Positions 9,208 through 19,440 of a DNA stretch of 64,000 bases are shown in pieces. The position numbers and the translations under genes were made by a program. This stretch comes from Tragulus kanchil. Taxonomy: Eukaryota > Chordata > Mammalia > Artiodactyla > Tragulidae. The stretch covers positions 14,412,501 to 14,476,500 of the forward strand of contig JAIOJX010000005.1 of the NCBI GenBank assembly GCA_022376925.1, in the 5' to 3' direction. The notes beneath the pieces are model-generated. The model had not been told where the DNA came from. It saw only the letters and a list, made by a program, of their open reading frames with translations, and did no database searches. Each line of letters begins with the position of its first letter. The first letter of the stretch is position 1.

Positions 9208-11434
9208 CCCAAACAAATTAGCTTATTCTGGCGAAGAAGTCCCAAATGGAGAGGAAAAAACATTTCCAGTTGCACACACCAGTGCCACTTACCTGTCTGT
9301 ACGGTTGTCTCGGGTCTAGTCGCCTCACAAATGTCCCTTCCTTGCTCCAGCTGACAGGCTCTAGGCAGTCAGTGCCGCTTTGAGGAACTCTGAAGGAAAA
9401 GCCCCACAAGACAAGCAACCGGGCAGCTGCTAGGATCTCAGCTGAAAACTCCCCAACTGGGGCCGCGGGGCACCGGCCGCAAGGTTCTCGGCTGGCTGCG
9501 TGGAAATCAATTACCGAGTGTACACCTGCCTTGTACCGCTCATAGCGAGACAGGCCAACGAATCGAGAGACGAGTTGTTCGGGCAAGAGCGACTTTATGC
9601 AGAAGGCCCCCAGACAGAGAAGACAGTGAACTTGTATCCCAAAGAACCAATCTGACTGAGTTAGAATTCAGGCTTCTTTTACATGAAAAGGGAGGAAGTA
9701 AAGGGAAACATTTCCTCCCACTTTCCTCTGTCTAGTCAGTCTCAGGAGGGGACGAGGAAGTTTTTTCCTCCCACGGCAGACATTCAAAGAGGGCCTGGTC
9801 AGGATGTTTCCTGCAGGCTAAACAAAGGCTTTTCAGCTTTATGTTCATTACCTGGGAAGCAGGTTTCCAGAGATGGGCCGTATGCGTGGCGTACATTTAT
9901 AGGCAACATTCATTCAGTGATTAAAGACTGTAAAGCTTCTTCCCACTGACTGAAGGGATAAGGGCTGAAGATACCTTAACATTTCTGAGTTCCAGATTCA
10001 GCTCCTGCCTCTTCCCTCACTCGAAACCCACAGAAATATTTTCTTTGGGCTTATACACCCTGGGCTCATACTTACAATGGCAGAGTCAGCTCTTTGCTCA
10101 CAGAAAAACCTGTGTCCTTCTTTCCCGGTGTGCAGTGGGCAGTGGGCAGGAACATTGTTGGGCCCAGGAGCAGCCCTGTGGCTGAGCTCTTTGTAATGAA
10201 GTGTGAACTAGAACCTCTCATGGAATACTCTGCATGCTCTTTTCCCGTTAGTTGTTGGTCTCAAGGACTTGGCTTCTGGATGGAAAAGCCACGGTAACGA
10301 AGGTGCCTGGGCCTCTGAATCACCATGGGAGGAAACCCAAACAAATTAGCTTATTCGGAAATCCTTTCCAGTTGCACACAGTGCCACTTACCTGTCTGAC
10401 GTTGTCTCGGGTCTAGTCGCCTCACAAATGTCCCTTCCTTGCTCCAGCTGACAGGCTCTAGGCAGTCAGTGCCGCTTTGAGGAACTCTGAAGGAAAAGCC
10501 CCACAAGACAAGCAACCGGGCAGCTGCTAGGATCTCAGCTGAAAACTCCCCAACTGGGGCCGCGGGGCACCGGCCGCAAGGTTCTCGGCTGGCTGCGTGG
10601 AAATCAATTACCGAGTGTACACCTGCCTTGTACCGCTCATAGCGAGACAGGCCAACGAATCGAGAGACGAGTTGTTCGGGCAAGAGCGACTTTATGCAGA
10701 AGGCCCCCAGACAGAGAAGACAGTGAACTTGTATCCCAAAGAACCAATCTGACTGAGTTAGAATTCAGGCTTCTTTTACATGAAAAGGGAGGAAGTAAAG
10801 GGAAACATTTCCTCCCACTTTCCTCTGTCTAGTCAGTCTCAGGAGGGGACGAGGAAGTTTTTTCCTCCCACGGCAGACATTCAAAGAGGGCCTGGTCAGG
10901 ATGTTTCCTGCAGGCTAAACAAAGGCTTTTCAGCTTTATGTTCATTACCTGGGAAGCAGGTTTCCAGAGATGGGCCGTATGCGTGGCGTACATTTATAGG
11001 CAACATTCATTCAGTGATTAAAGACTGTAAAGCTTCTTCCCACTGACTGAAGGGATAAGGGCTGAAGATACCTTAACATTTCTGAGTTCCAGATTCAGCT
11101 CCTGCCTCTTCCCTCACTCGAAACCCACAGAAATATTTTCTTTGGGCTTATACACCCTGGGCTCATACTTACAATGGCAGAGTCAGCTCTTTGCTCACAG
11201 AAAAACCTGTGTCCTTCTTTCCCGGTGTGCAGTGGGCAGTGGGCAGGAACATTGTTGGGCCCAGGAGCAGCCCTGTGGCTGAGCTCTTTGTAATGAAGTG
11301 TGAACTAGAACCTCTCATGGAATACTCTGCATGCTCTTTTCCCGTTAGTTGTTGGTCTCCAAGGACTTGGCTTCTGGATGGAAAAGCCACGGTAACGAAG
11401 GTGCCTGGGCCTCTGAATCACCATGGGAGGAAAC
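9208..11434. repeat. Tandem 1.1-kb duplication D2
   Basis: Copy A is 9208-10335 and copy B is 10336-11434, with no spacer. Most of the copy is offset by 1097. The first 70 bases of copy B (10336-10405) lack many bases present in A, for example a whole gcgaagaagtcccaaatgg stretch and several single bases, while the rest is identical. The missing bases sit only at the junction, typical of a low-quality contig edge. Confidence 0.95.
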
Positions 11435-11510
11435 CTGTCCACTCATCAGGAAACCATCACTGGACTGTTAGATGACTCATAATTAACTCCAACAGTGGTA
11501 CCAGGGACAT
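9400..11510 (-). mobile_element. LTR-like block of an endogenous retrovirus, minus strand
   Basis: On the minus strand the block has the layout of a retroviral LTR. Its right part is U3-like, with TATA-like motifs (plus tttatagg near 9896 and its D2 duplicate). A cataaag signal lies just before the CpG-rich stretch at about 9450-9600, which resembles R/U5 plus the start of the leader. The left boundary runs into the leader; the right edge may be near 11505 (plus ccagggaca, giving TGTCC on minus). Duplication D2 falls inside, so the real block is about 1 kb. I could not identify a primer-binding site with confidence. No viral protein is encoded here. Confidence 0.5.
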
Positions 11511-11844
11511 TTTGTAATCTACATATGGCTACTAGGACTTGAAAGTAATTTCCAGTCAACAAGGAACAGCACTGGAAAACTGTTAGAATTTTCTGCAGCT
11601 CTCCCTAAGACTGAGCCAACATTCAACTCTGCTGAACTCTACAAGCTGGAGGTGTAGCAAATGATGGTGCATAGGTTGTGAAGCCTGCTGAGGATTAATT
11701 ACTCTGATGCTTTTGCATGAGGAAATACACAGAAATGAAGAAAGAGGTTGCCTCCATTTTCTCCCATAAATAAATAAATGTATTAATTTATTTAAATATG
11801 ACATATTTAAATATATACATATAATTTACAAACATATATTATCT

Positions 11845-12112
11845 GTTCAGTTCAGGCACTCAGTCCTGTCTGACTCTGCGACCCCATGAACTGCAGCACA
11901 CCAGGCTTCCCTGTCCTTCACCATCTCCCGGAGCTTGCTCAAACTCATGTCCATTGACTCAGTGATGCCATCCAACCATCTCATCCTCTGTCATCCCCTC
12001 CTCTTTCTGCCTTCTATTCTTCCCAACATCAGGGTCTTTTCAAATGAGTCGTCTCCTTGCATCAGGCGGCCAAAGTATTGGAGCTTCAGTATCAGTATTT
12101 CCAATGATTATT
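11845..12112 (-). mobile_element. BovB (RTE-type) LINE fragment, minus strand
   Basis: The plus-strand text contains gttcagttcaggcactcagt, accccatgaactgcagcaca, gtgatgccatccaaccatct and ggcggccaaagtattggagc. These are the familiar reverse complement of ruminant BovB LINE coding sequence. It is a 5'-truncated fragment with AT-rich simple DNA on both sides (11765-11840 and 12115-12200). Confidence 0.8.
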
Positions 12113-12114
12113 TC

Positions 12115-12205
12115 TATTTAATATATATTTATAAATAAATAAATGTATTCATATAATTTATAAATATCTATTATATAGAAATATATATATATAATAAATG
12201 CATTA
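12115..12205. repeat. AT-rich low-complexity DNA
   Basis: Runs of taaataaataaat and atatatatata make up this stretch, with a similar patch at 11765-11845. They are simple AT repeats flanking the BovB fragment. Confidence 0.8.
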
Positions 12206-12604
12206 TATCAAGAGTTACCCTACGTTGCAAGGGATAAAGAAAGTCTGAAAGTTTGCTCAAGGGCTTAAATTCTTAGCTTCATCAATGAGTCACCAATTTG
12301 CTGTGATATAATAAATAATCCGAATGAGGGAAGAAAAGATTTCTCTGCGGTGCATAAACTGATAATTCTCCTGTGACTCGGTTTGAGGTTTACAAAATAG
12401 AGGGGATATGTTGTGAATCATATGCTCACATAAGTGAGAATTTGAGAACTGCAAAATTTACTTATATTGGTAAAAGGCAGTTTGCCAGTTTTAGAAAGGA
12501 AAGAATAGCCTACCTCAGAATTTCTGGGTAATTTCATGGATTGCCAGTCAATTTCAAAGGAGAGCAACATACACCTAGTAGGTAGGAAATGCCCTGGAAA
12601 GGCA

Positions 12605-12806
12605 GGCTTCCCTGGTGACTTAGGAGTAAAGAACCCGCTTGCCAAAGCAGGAGACTCGGGTCAGGAAGATCCGCTGGAGAAAGAGATGACCAACCCACTT
12701 CAGTATTCTTGCCTGGAAAATCTCATGGACAGAGGAGCTTGGTGGTCTACAGTCCACGGGGTTGCAAAAGAGCTGGACATAACAGCAACTAAACAACAAA
12801 AACAAG
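12605..12806 (+). mobile_element. Bov-tA SINE
   Basis: It begins ggcttccctggtgacttagg and contains tcaggaagatccgctggaga, ttcttgcctggaaaatctca and gagcttggtggtctacagtc. Imperfect flanks ccctggaaaggca (12592-12604) and gcctggaaagagc (12805-12817) look like a decayed target-site duplication. The 134-codon frame across it is a SINE artefact. Confidence 0.88.
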
Positions 12807-12819
12807 CCTGGAAAGAGCT

Positions 12820-13410
12820 GAGAGGCAGGACTCTTCATAGTAAGGAGAGAGGAGCGCACAGCGTTGCTCTGGGCCACTCAAGCTTCATAGCTCTCAGCTT
12901 ACAAATGAGTTACATTCCAAGGTTCATGGTCATTTATTAATCCTTTCACTGACTTAATAAATGCTCATAGTGCCTTCTGTACTAACACAGTTACTGCTTT
13001 GGAGATAAAATGATAAATAATATAAAGGTCCTGCTATGAGAACAAGTATACTACTCTGGATATTTAAATAAATAATTGTAATACAAGAAAAATCTTATGA
13101 CAAAAGTATAAAAGCCAGTTGTTAGAACAAGAACATGTTGTCTTCAATAAATAATATTATGAAAAATGGCTGGAATATAAAACCAAAAGACCAAAGCCTG
13201 TTTGATCTATAATGTACCTAAGACGCAGTTAAAAAAAAAAAAAGGATTATTTCAGCCACTTCTAATTGCATCTTATCATCTTATTTTCATGAAAGATTAA
13301 GACAGGGTAGACAACCCTGAGTAACCTGTCATTATTTCATTTTTAAATGAAAGAAAATCTTTACACATCAGATGCTTCTTCAGCTCTTCCATATTGGAGA
13401 TTTTTACTGT
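12820..13410. other. AT-rich intergenic DNA
   Basis: No gene or confident repeat seen. An A run lies at 13231-13243. Confidence 0.45.
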
Positions 13411-13713
13411 ATTCAATGAACTATCCAAAGTCGTCTTCTCTAGATAACACAAAGTCTTCACTTGAGTGAGGGAGATGGTCGTTGGCAAACAAACCTAGAT
13501 CGTGGTGACAGTGTCTGGAGGCCAGCAGCTTCGGAGGGGGGTCTTAAGGTACCCCTGAGCTCAGGGGCTCTGAGCTCCTGTGTCCTCCCAGCCAGTATAA
13601 TAAATTAGAAACCAGTTATGAGCAATTTTATTAGTCAGGCTTCTGGAAGAAAAGAGATGCATGCTCAACCAGGATTTTGAGAAGCTTTACTGAAGGGACT
13701 ATTTACAGAGGTA

Positions 13714-13734
13714 GGTGTGTGTGTGTGTGTGTGT
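13714..13734 (+). repeat. (TG)n microsatellite
   Basis: About ten TG units, directly beside a Bov-tA on the minus strand. The duplicate is at 14819-14839. Confidence 0.9.
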
Positions 13735-13878
13735 ATTCAGTTGCTCAGTCGTGTCAGACTCTTTGAGGCCCTATGGACGGCAGCCCAACAGGCTCCTCTG
13801 TCCAGACATCAAACCCATGTCTCCTGAGTCTCCTGCGTTGGCAGGCATATTCTTTACCACTATGCCACCCAGGAAGTG
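13735..13878 (-). mobile_element. Bov-tA SINE, minus strand (D3 copy A)
   Basis: Plus-strand text attcagttgctcagtcgtg, agactctttgaggccctatg and ggctcctctgtccagacatc, ending accactatgccacccaggaa, is the reverse complement of Bov-tA. An internal deletion removes part of the middle. Confidence 0.88.
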
Positions 13879-13918
13879 CCTACAGAGATATGGGCGGGCC
13901 TAAAGGCACTAACACAGG

Positions 13919-14120
13919 ACTGCCCTACTAGCTCAGAGGGTAAAGAGTCTGCCTGCAATGCAGGAGATGAGAGTTCTATCCCTGGGTAGGAAGATCCCCT
14001 GGAGGAGGAAATGGCAGCCCACTCCAGTATTCTTGACTGGGAAATCCCATGGACAGAGGAGCCTGGTGGGCTACAAGTCCATTGGGTCTCAAAGAGTCAG
14101 ACATGACTTAGCAATTAAAC
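13919..14120 (+). mobile_element. Bov-tA SINE, plus strand (D3 copy A)
   Basis: It starts gactgccctactagctcaga and contains ggtaggaagatcccctggag, ttcttgactgggaaatccca and agtcagacatgacttagc. It faces the minus-strand Bov-tA only about 40 bases away, so the two form an inverted pair. Confidence 0.9.
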
Positions 14121-14839
14121 AAGAGCAAAGGTACCAAGAAGCAATGTTGAAGCACCCAGTCTGACAACATTAGGAAGCTGTTACCATCTCTAGACCTGAA
14201 GGGGTCTAGTAGTAGGAGAAAAAATTAGCCAAATAAACAGAACCAAAAGGATATGTGTGTGTGTATGCATTATAAGGAACTGCTTCATGTAGTTACGAAG
14301 GTTAAGCAACTCCATGATTTGCAGTCAGCAAGCTGGAATCCAGGAGAGCTGATCGATCCTAGATTGAATCTGAAGGCCTGAGGAACAAGAGAAGTGACAA
14401 TGTAAGTTCCAGTCTGAGTGTGAGTCCAAAGACAGATAGAGAGAAATCATTTTCATTTACTCAGACTTTCATTCTGGCCATCACCAGACTGGATGAGGTC
14501 CCACTGGGGAGAGCAATTCAATGAACTATCCAAAGTCGTCTTCTCTAGATAACACAAAGTCTTCACTTGAGTGAGGGAGATGGTCGTTGGCAAACAAACC
14601 TAGATCGTGGTGACAGTGTCTGGAGGCCAGCAGCTTCGGAGGGGGGTCTTAAGGTACCCCTGAGCTCAGGGGCTCTGAGCTCCTGTGTCCTCCCAGCCAG
14701 TATAATAAATTAGAAACCAGTTATGAGCAATTTTATTAGTCAGGCTTCTGGAAGAAAAGAGATGCATGCTCAACCAGGATTTTGAGAAGCTTTACTGAAG
14801 GGACTATTTACAGAGGTAGGTGTGTGTGTGTGTGTGTGT

Positions 14840-14983
14840 ATTCAGTTGCTCAGTCGTGTCAGACTCTTTGAGGCCCTATGGACGGCAGCCCAACAGGCTC
14901 CTCTGTCCAGACATCAAACCCATGTCTCCTGAGTCTCCTGCGTTGGCAGGCATATTCTTTACCACTATGCCACCCAGGAAGTG
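14840..14983 (-). mobile_element. Bov-tA SINE, minus strand (D3 copy B)
   Basis: Exact duplicate of the element at 13735, displaced by 1105. Confidence 0.88.
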
Positions 14984-15023
14984 CCTACAGAGATATGGGC
15001 GGGCCTAAAGGCACTAACACAGG

Positions 15024-15225
15024 ACTGCCCTACTAGCTCAGAGGGTAAAGAGTCTGCCTGCAATGCAGGAGATGAGAGTTCTATCCCTGGGTAGGAAGAT
15101 CCCCTGGAGGAGGAAATGGCAGCCCACTCCAGTATTCTTGACTGGGAAATCCCATGGACAGAGGAGCCTGGTGGGCTACAAGTCCATTGGGTCTCAAAGA
15201 GTCAGACATGACTTAGCAATTAAAC
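15024..15225 (+). mobile_element. Bov-tA SINE, plus strand (D3 copy B)
   Basis: Exact duplicate of the element at 13919, displaced by 1105. Confidence 0.9.
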
Positions 15226-16201
15226 AAGAGCAAAGGTACCAAGAAGCAATGTTGAAGCACCCAGTCTGACAACATTAGGAAGCTGTTACCATCTCTAGAC
15301 CTGAAGGGGTCTAGTAGTAGGAGAAAAAATTAGCCAAATAAACAGAACCAAAAGGATATGTGTGTGTGTATGCATTATAAGGAACTGCTTCATGTAGTTA
15401 CGAAGGTTAAGCAACTCCATGATTTGCAGTCAGCAAGCTGGAATCCAGGAGAGCTGATCGATCCTAGATTGAATCTGAAGGCCTGAGGAACAAGAGAAGT
15501 GACAATGTAAGTTCCAGTCTGAGTGTGAGTCCAAAGACAGATAGAGAGAAATCATTTTCATTTACTCAGACTTTCATTCTGGCCATCACCAGACTGGATG
15601 AGGTCCCACTGGGGAGAGCAATCTGTTTTACTCAACCTACTGATTACATGTGGGTCTCATCCAGACACATCCTTATACACACTCAGAAATAACGCTTAAA
15701 CACATATTTGGGCACCCCATCAACCCTGTCCAGTTGACACATGAAATTAACCATGGCAGAGGAAAAGGATGAACAGTGTTCCCAGAGCCTTGCATGAGCT
15801 GGGTGAGTCTGGAGAAAGGATCTGCGGTTGAGAGAGGTGTAGCTGCTGTCAGCTGCAGGCAGAGAAGAAGAGGCATGACTAAATACCCTATTCCTTCTCT
15901 CTGCAGCTCCCTCTTCCACCCGTGTCTTCAGCTGTCCCAGCCCAACCATAAGCCAGTGGACTATGGGACCTGTGTGATACAGTCAGTGGTGTAGGGAGGT
16001 CAGCCTCTTGGGGCTCAGAGAAGGCAGATGGATAGAAGAGGAGTACCGGAGGAGGGACAAAGAGACTACCCAGACGAGAAACTCCAGAGCTTTTCTGGAA
16101 TCTGGAAGTACCTAGTAAGAGAAATCATGGGGAAAAGACTGTCACAACCAGGGAGAGCTTAGAGTCATTTTAGATCTCAACATGAAACAATACGAGGCAG
16201 C

Positions 16202-16335
16202 AACTTCCCTGGTTGTCTAGTGGTTAAGACTCCACGCTCCTAGTGTAGGGGTAACGGGTTCCATTCCTGGTCAGGGATCAAGATCCCACAGACTGAAGCA
16301 AAGATCCTATGTGGTACAACCAAGACCTGGCACAG
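16202..16335 (+). mobile_element. CHR-type SINE fragment
   Basis: The start acttccctggttgtctagtg, gttaagactccacgctccta and the later tcagggatcaagatcccac are an artiodactyl CHR SINE 5' part. It is moderately diverged and lacks a clear tail. Confidence 0.75.
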
Positions 16336-16799
16336 TCAATATTGTTTTAAAAAATGTCTGCATCAACATTAAAATCTAATTAAAATCTAAGTCAAGATGA
16401 AGCATCCAACCAAAGAGAAGCATATTTCATACCACCTATACAAATTAGGGGCACACAACTGCATATAGATGCATTTATCATTTAGAGAGCTGTAATTCTG
16501 AGAACGTGTTTGTGTATATATATATCTTCTTTTTGAGGCTATAAGCTATTGTAAGGAAAAGACTACCTTAAGAGTTTTAGTTTTCCAACAGTGCCTTGAA
16601 CATGGTAGGTTTCCATAAATATTTGCTGAAGAACTGTTTCAACTTACTTTCTTTGAATCCAACAGGAACTGATAAATTCGATAAAAAAAAAAAAAACCAA
16701 GAAAGGTCTCCTAAGTGTCATCTAGAATCAGCCAAGGAGATTTTTAGCACAATAGGTAGTGAGGATGGAACTGTGGCTTTGTCTGAGACTTCTTAGAGC

Positions 16800-16866
16800 T
16801 CATTCATCCCACAAATATTTATGGAGCAGCCATGCTGTGCCAGACACTGTGTTAGGCTCTCAAGAA
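16800..16866 (+). mobile_element. L2/MIR-like fragment
   Basis: The run cattcatcccacaaatattt, then gtgccagacactgtgttagg, is the well-known 3' motif shared by mammalian L2-type repeats. A similar weaker motif (tgaacatggtaggtttccat, then aaatatttgctgaa) lies at 16597-16630. Confidence 0.6.
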
Positions 16867-16869
16867 ACA

Positions 16870-17370
16870 AGGATAATGTTTTGAAGAAAGAAATCTGTTA
16901 ATCACATGAACTGCTCACTTTTCATGGCAGGCAACCAGGCAACTACCACACAGTTGCCTGGAACAGCCTGAGAGAGGTCTGAGTCAGTTAAGCCAATGAA
17001 ATGGGTGGCTGTGACCTTTTTATTTGAGGCATGATAAAAACGGCCTTCCTTTGGCTGCCTACTGCATGTTCATTCCTCGACTGAACGGGAGTAACAAAGA
17101 TACAGTGCTACATAGATCATGACCACACAAGCTTAATAAGGTTATTGCTGGATCACTTCCTCAAAGCTACTCTCAAAACTCAGGCCCAATGATGAAAGGT
17201 TCTCGAAACTGAGGAGTCCAAATAAGAAACACAGTCACAGAACAGTTAGGCTTTCTGTACTGATGTCAAATGCTACCACCTCCCTTGAGAGAGCATCTCT
17301 TATACTGGCAGGCAGAACAATGTCCCCTGTCCACTAATTTCAGGTGCCTTTCCCTTATGGACCCTGAGGC
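16870..17370. other. Unique intergenic DNA
   Basis: No gene, RNA gene or recognised repeat seen. Confidence 0.4.
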
Positions 17371-17539
17371 ATGAAAAGCTGCTGTTTAGAAGCCAACAAT
17401 ACTTGGTGGGGGAAAGGACAAGCTCTTCAATAAATGCTGTTGGGGGAACTAGAGAAATGTTATGTAGAAGAATAAAATTAGATTTTTATTTTACATCATT
17501 CACAAAAATTAACTCAGAATGGATTAAAGACTTTGATAG

Positions 17540-18297
17540 TGTGATTTATTAATAAGAAATGTATATTTGGTCTTTGACCTGTTCCTGGTACCAAAATCAC
17601 TGGATTTCTTAAGTGATGGAAACCATCAAAGTGTCTCTTGTTACATTAATTAGGTGACTTTTCAAGGTAACCTAAGATGGGATTGGCCTCCCAAGGAACC
17701 AACCAAATTGGCTGGAAAGTTGGCAATAGCCAGAACTGAAACTTCGGTCCTACCCCCAGACTTCTAAAAGGGAGAGGGCTGGAGACTGATTTCAATCACT
17801 AATGGCCAATCATGCCTATGTAGTGGAGCCTTCTTAAAAGTCTGAAATGATAGGGTTTGGAGAGCTTCCACATGGAGGTGTTGGGACTATCAGACATTCT
17901 GAGATGGTATGGAAGCTCTGACCCTTCATGTACACTTTGCTCTTTGTATCTCTTCCATTTGGCTGTTCATGATGTATATCCTTCTATAATAAACCAGTAA
18001 TCTATAAGTAAAATGTTTCCCTGAGTTCTGAGAGTGACTCTAGCAAATTAATCAAACCCAATGAGGGTTTTGTTGAAGCCTCTTATGTACAGCCAGTTGG
18101 TCAGAAGCACAGGTGACAAGATGAACCTGCAGCTGGCATCTAAAACGGGAGACGAGCAGGATGGCAGGACTGAGCCCTTATCTTGTGAGATCTCATATCA
18201 TCTACAGGTAGACAGTATCAGCACTGAATTGAGTTGAACTGTAGGACATCTGGCTGGTGTCAGAATATTTTTGGTTGTGTGAGGGAAAACCACACAT
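17540..18297 (+). mobile_element. LTR-like element nested in L1 (D4 copy A)
   Basis: It interrupts the L1 between gattaaagactttgatag and tggaaagatttaaaatg. Text such as atggccaatcatgcctatgt, ggctgttcatgatgtatatc, a tataataaaccagtaatc polyadenylation-like motif, and ttccctgagttctgagagtg followed by ctctagcaaattaatc is a repeat I have seen as an LTR-style mammalian element. The family name is uncertain. The duplicate is 18632-19390. Confidence 0.55.
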
Positions 18298-18631
18298 ACT
18301 GGAAAGATTTAAAATGAGAACTGAAACTGTAAAACTTCTAAAAGAAGGTAGGACAGTACCAGTGTCCTCTTCTAAAACAGGAACTACCTCCTTGATGTTG
18401 GCCTTGGAAATGATTTTTTGGGGGATACGATACCAAAAGTACAAGAAGCAAAAGCAAAATTAATGAAAAGCTGCTGTTTAGAAGCCAACAATACTTGGTG
18501 GGGGAAAGGACAAGCTCTTCAATAAATGCTGTTGGGGGAACTAGAGAAATGTTATGTAGAAGAATAAAATTAGATTTTTATTTTACATCATTCACAAAAA
18601 TTAACTCAGAATGGATTAAAGACTTTGATAG

Positions 18632-19390
18632 TGTGATTTATTAATAAGAAATGTATATTTGGTCTTTGACCTGTTCCTGGTACCAAAATCACTGGATTTC
18701 TTAAGTGATGGAAACCATCAAAGTGTCTCTTGTTACATTAATTAGGTGACTTTTCAAGGTAACCTAAGATGGGATTGGCCTCCCAAGGAACCAACCAAAT
18801 TGGCTGGAAAGTTGGCAATAGCCAGAACTGAAACTTCGGTCCTACCCCCAGACTTCTAAAAGGGGAGAGGGGCTGGAGACTGATTTCAATCACTAATGGC
18901 CAATCATGCCTATGTAGTGGAGCCTTCTTAAAAGTCTGAAATGATAGGGTTTGGAGAGCTTCCACATGGAGGTGTTGGGACTATCAGACATTCTGAGATG
19001 GTATGGAAGCTCTGACCCTTCATGTACACTTTGCTCTTTGTATCTCTTCCATTTGGCTGTTCATGATGTATATCCTTCTATAATAAACCAGTAATCTATA
19101 AGTAAAATGTTTCCCTGAGTTCTGAGAGTGACTCTAGCAAATTAATCAAACCCAATGAGGGTTTTGTTGAAGCCTCTTATGTACAGCCAGTTGGTCAGAA
19201 GCACAGGTGACAAGATGAACCTGCAGCTGGCATCTAAAACGGGAGACGAGCAGGATGGCAGGACTGAGCCCTTATCTTGTGAGATCTCATATCATCTACA
19301 GGTAGACAGTATCAGCACTGAATTGAGTTGAACTGTAGGACATCTGGCTGGTGTCAGAATATTTTTGGTTGTGTGAGGGAAAACCACACA
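18632..19390 (+). mobile_element. LTR-like element nested in L1 (D4 copy B)
   Basis: Near-identical duplicate of 17540-18297. Independent insertion at the same L1 position twice is implausible, so this belongs to the 1.1-kb duplication. Confidence 0.55.
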
Positions 19391-19440
19391 TACTGGAAAG
19401 ATTTAAAATGAGAACTGAAACTGTAAAACTTCTAAAAGAA

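Larger units (their letters stand above)
7182..9410 (-). mobile_element. Endogenous-retrovirus-like untranslated leader, minus strand
   Basis: Read on the minus strand, this lies directly downstream of the LTR-like block at 9400-11500 and looks like the long untranslated leader of a retroviral provirus. It has a donor-like gtaagt near 9290-9296 (plus gives acttacc) and loosely repeated short units rich in ggagaggaaa. A Bov-tA is inserted in it. No gag, pol or env reading frame is detectable, so the copy is truncated or the rest has been lost. The interval contains duplication D1, so the true length is about 1.1 kb shorter. The virus class is not assigned. This is inferred from composition and context only. 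Confidence 0.45.
7246..9410. repeat. Tandem 1.08-kb duplication D1
   Basis: Copy A is 7246-8327 and copy B is 8337-9410, with nine bases (ttttctcgg) between. The offset is 1091 at the left and 1083 at the right, because a C run at about 7290-7305 is eight bases longer in A. Otherwise the copies look identical, including the Bov-tA insertion. This fits an unmerged contig overlap rather than ancient duplication. Confidence 0.95.
13411..15622. repeat. Tandem 1.1-kb duplication D3
   Basis: Copy A is 13411-14517 and copy B is 14516-15622, offset a constant 1105 with no visible difference, including the (TG)n tract. At the junction the end of A (gagagcaat) runs into the start of B (attcaatgaac), while the true continuation after gagagcaat appears only at 15623. 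This shows the order A, A', continuation expected from an unmerged overlap. Confidence 0.96.
14225..15755 (+). mobile_element. Old mammalian interspersed repeat, split by the D3 artefact
   Basis: The segment at 14225-14515 (aaacagaaccaaaaggata, then gtgtgtgtatgcattataag) and its continuation at 15610-15755 (ctgttttactcaacctactg, then gttgacacatgaaattaacc) read as the two ends of one widespread mammalian repeat. I cannot name the family with certainty. Copy B of D3 is wedged between them; without it the halves would be contiguous, which supports the artefact reading. Confidence 0.5.

Noticed and set aside
10094..11475. Plus-strand frames at 10094 and 11191 as a duplicated gene
   Set aside because: They lie antisense to the LTR-like block inside duplication D2 and diverge only through a one-base slip near the copy-A end.
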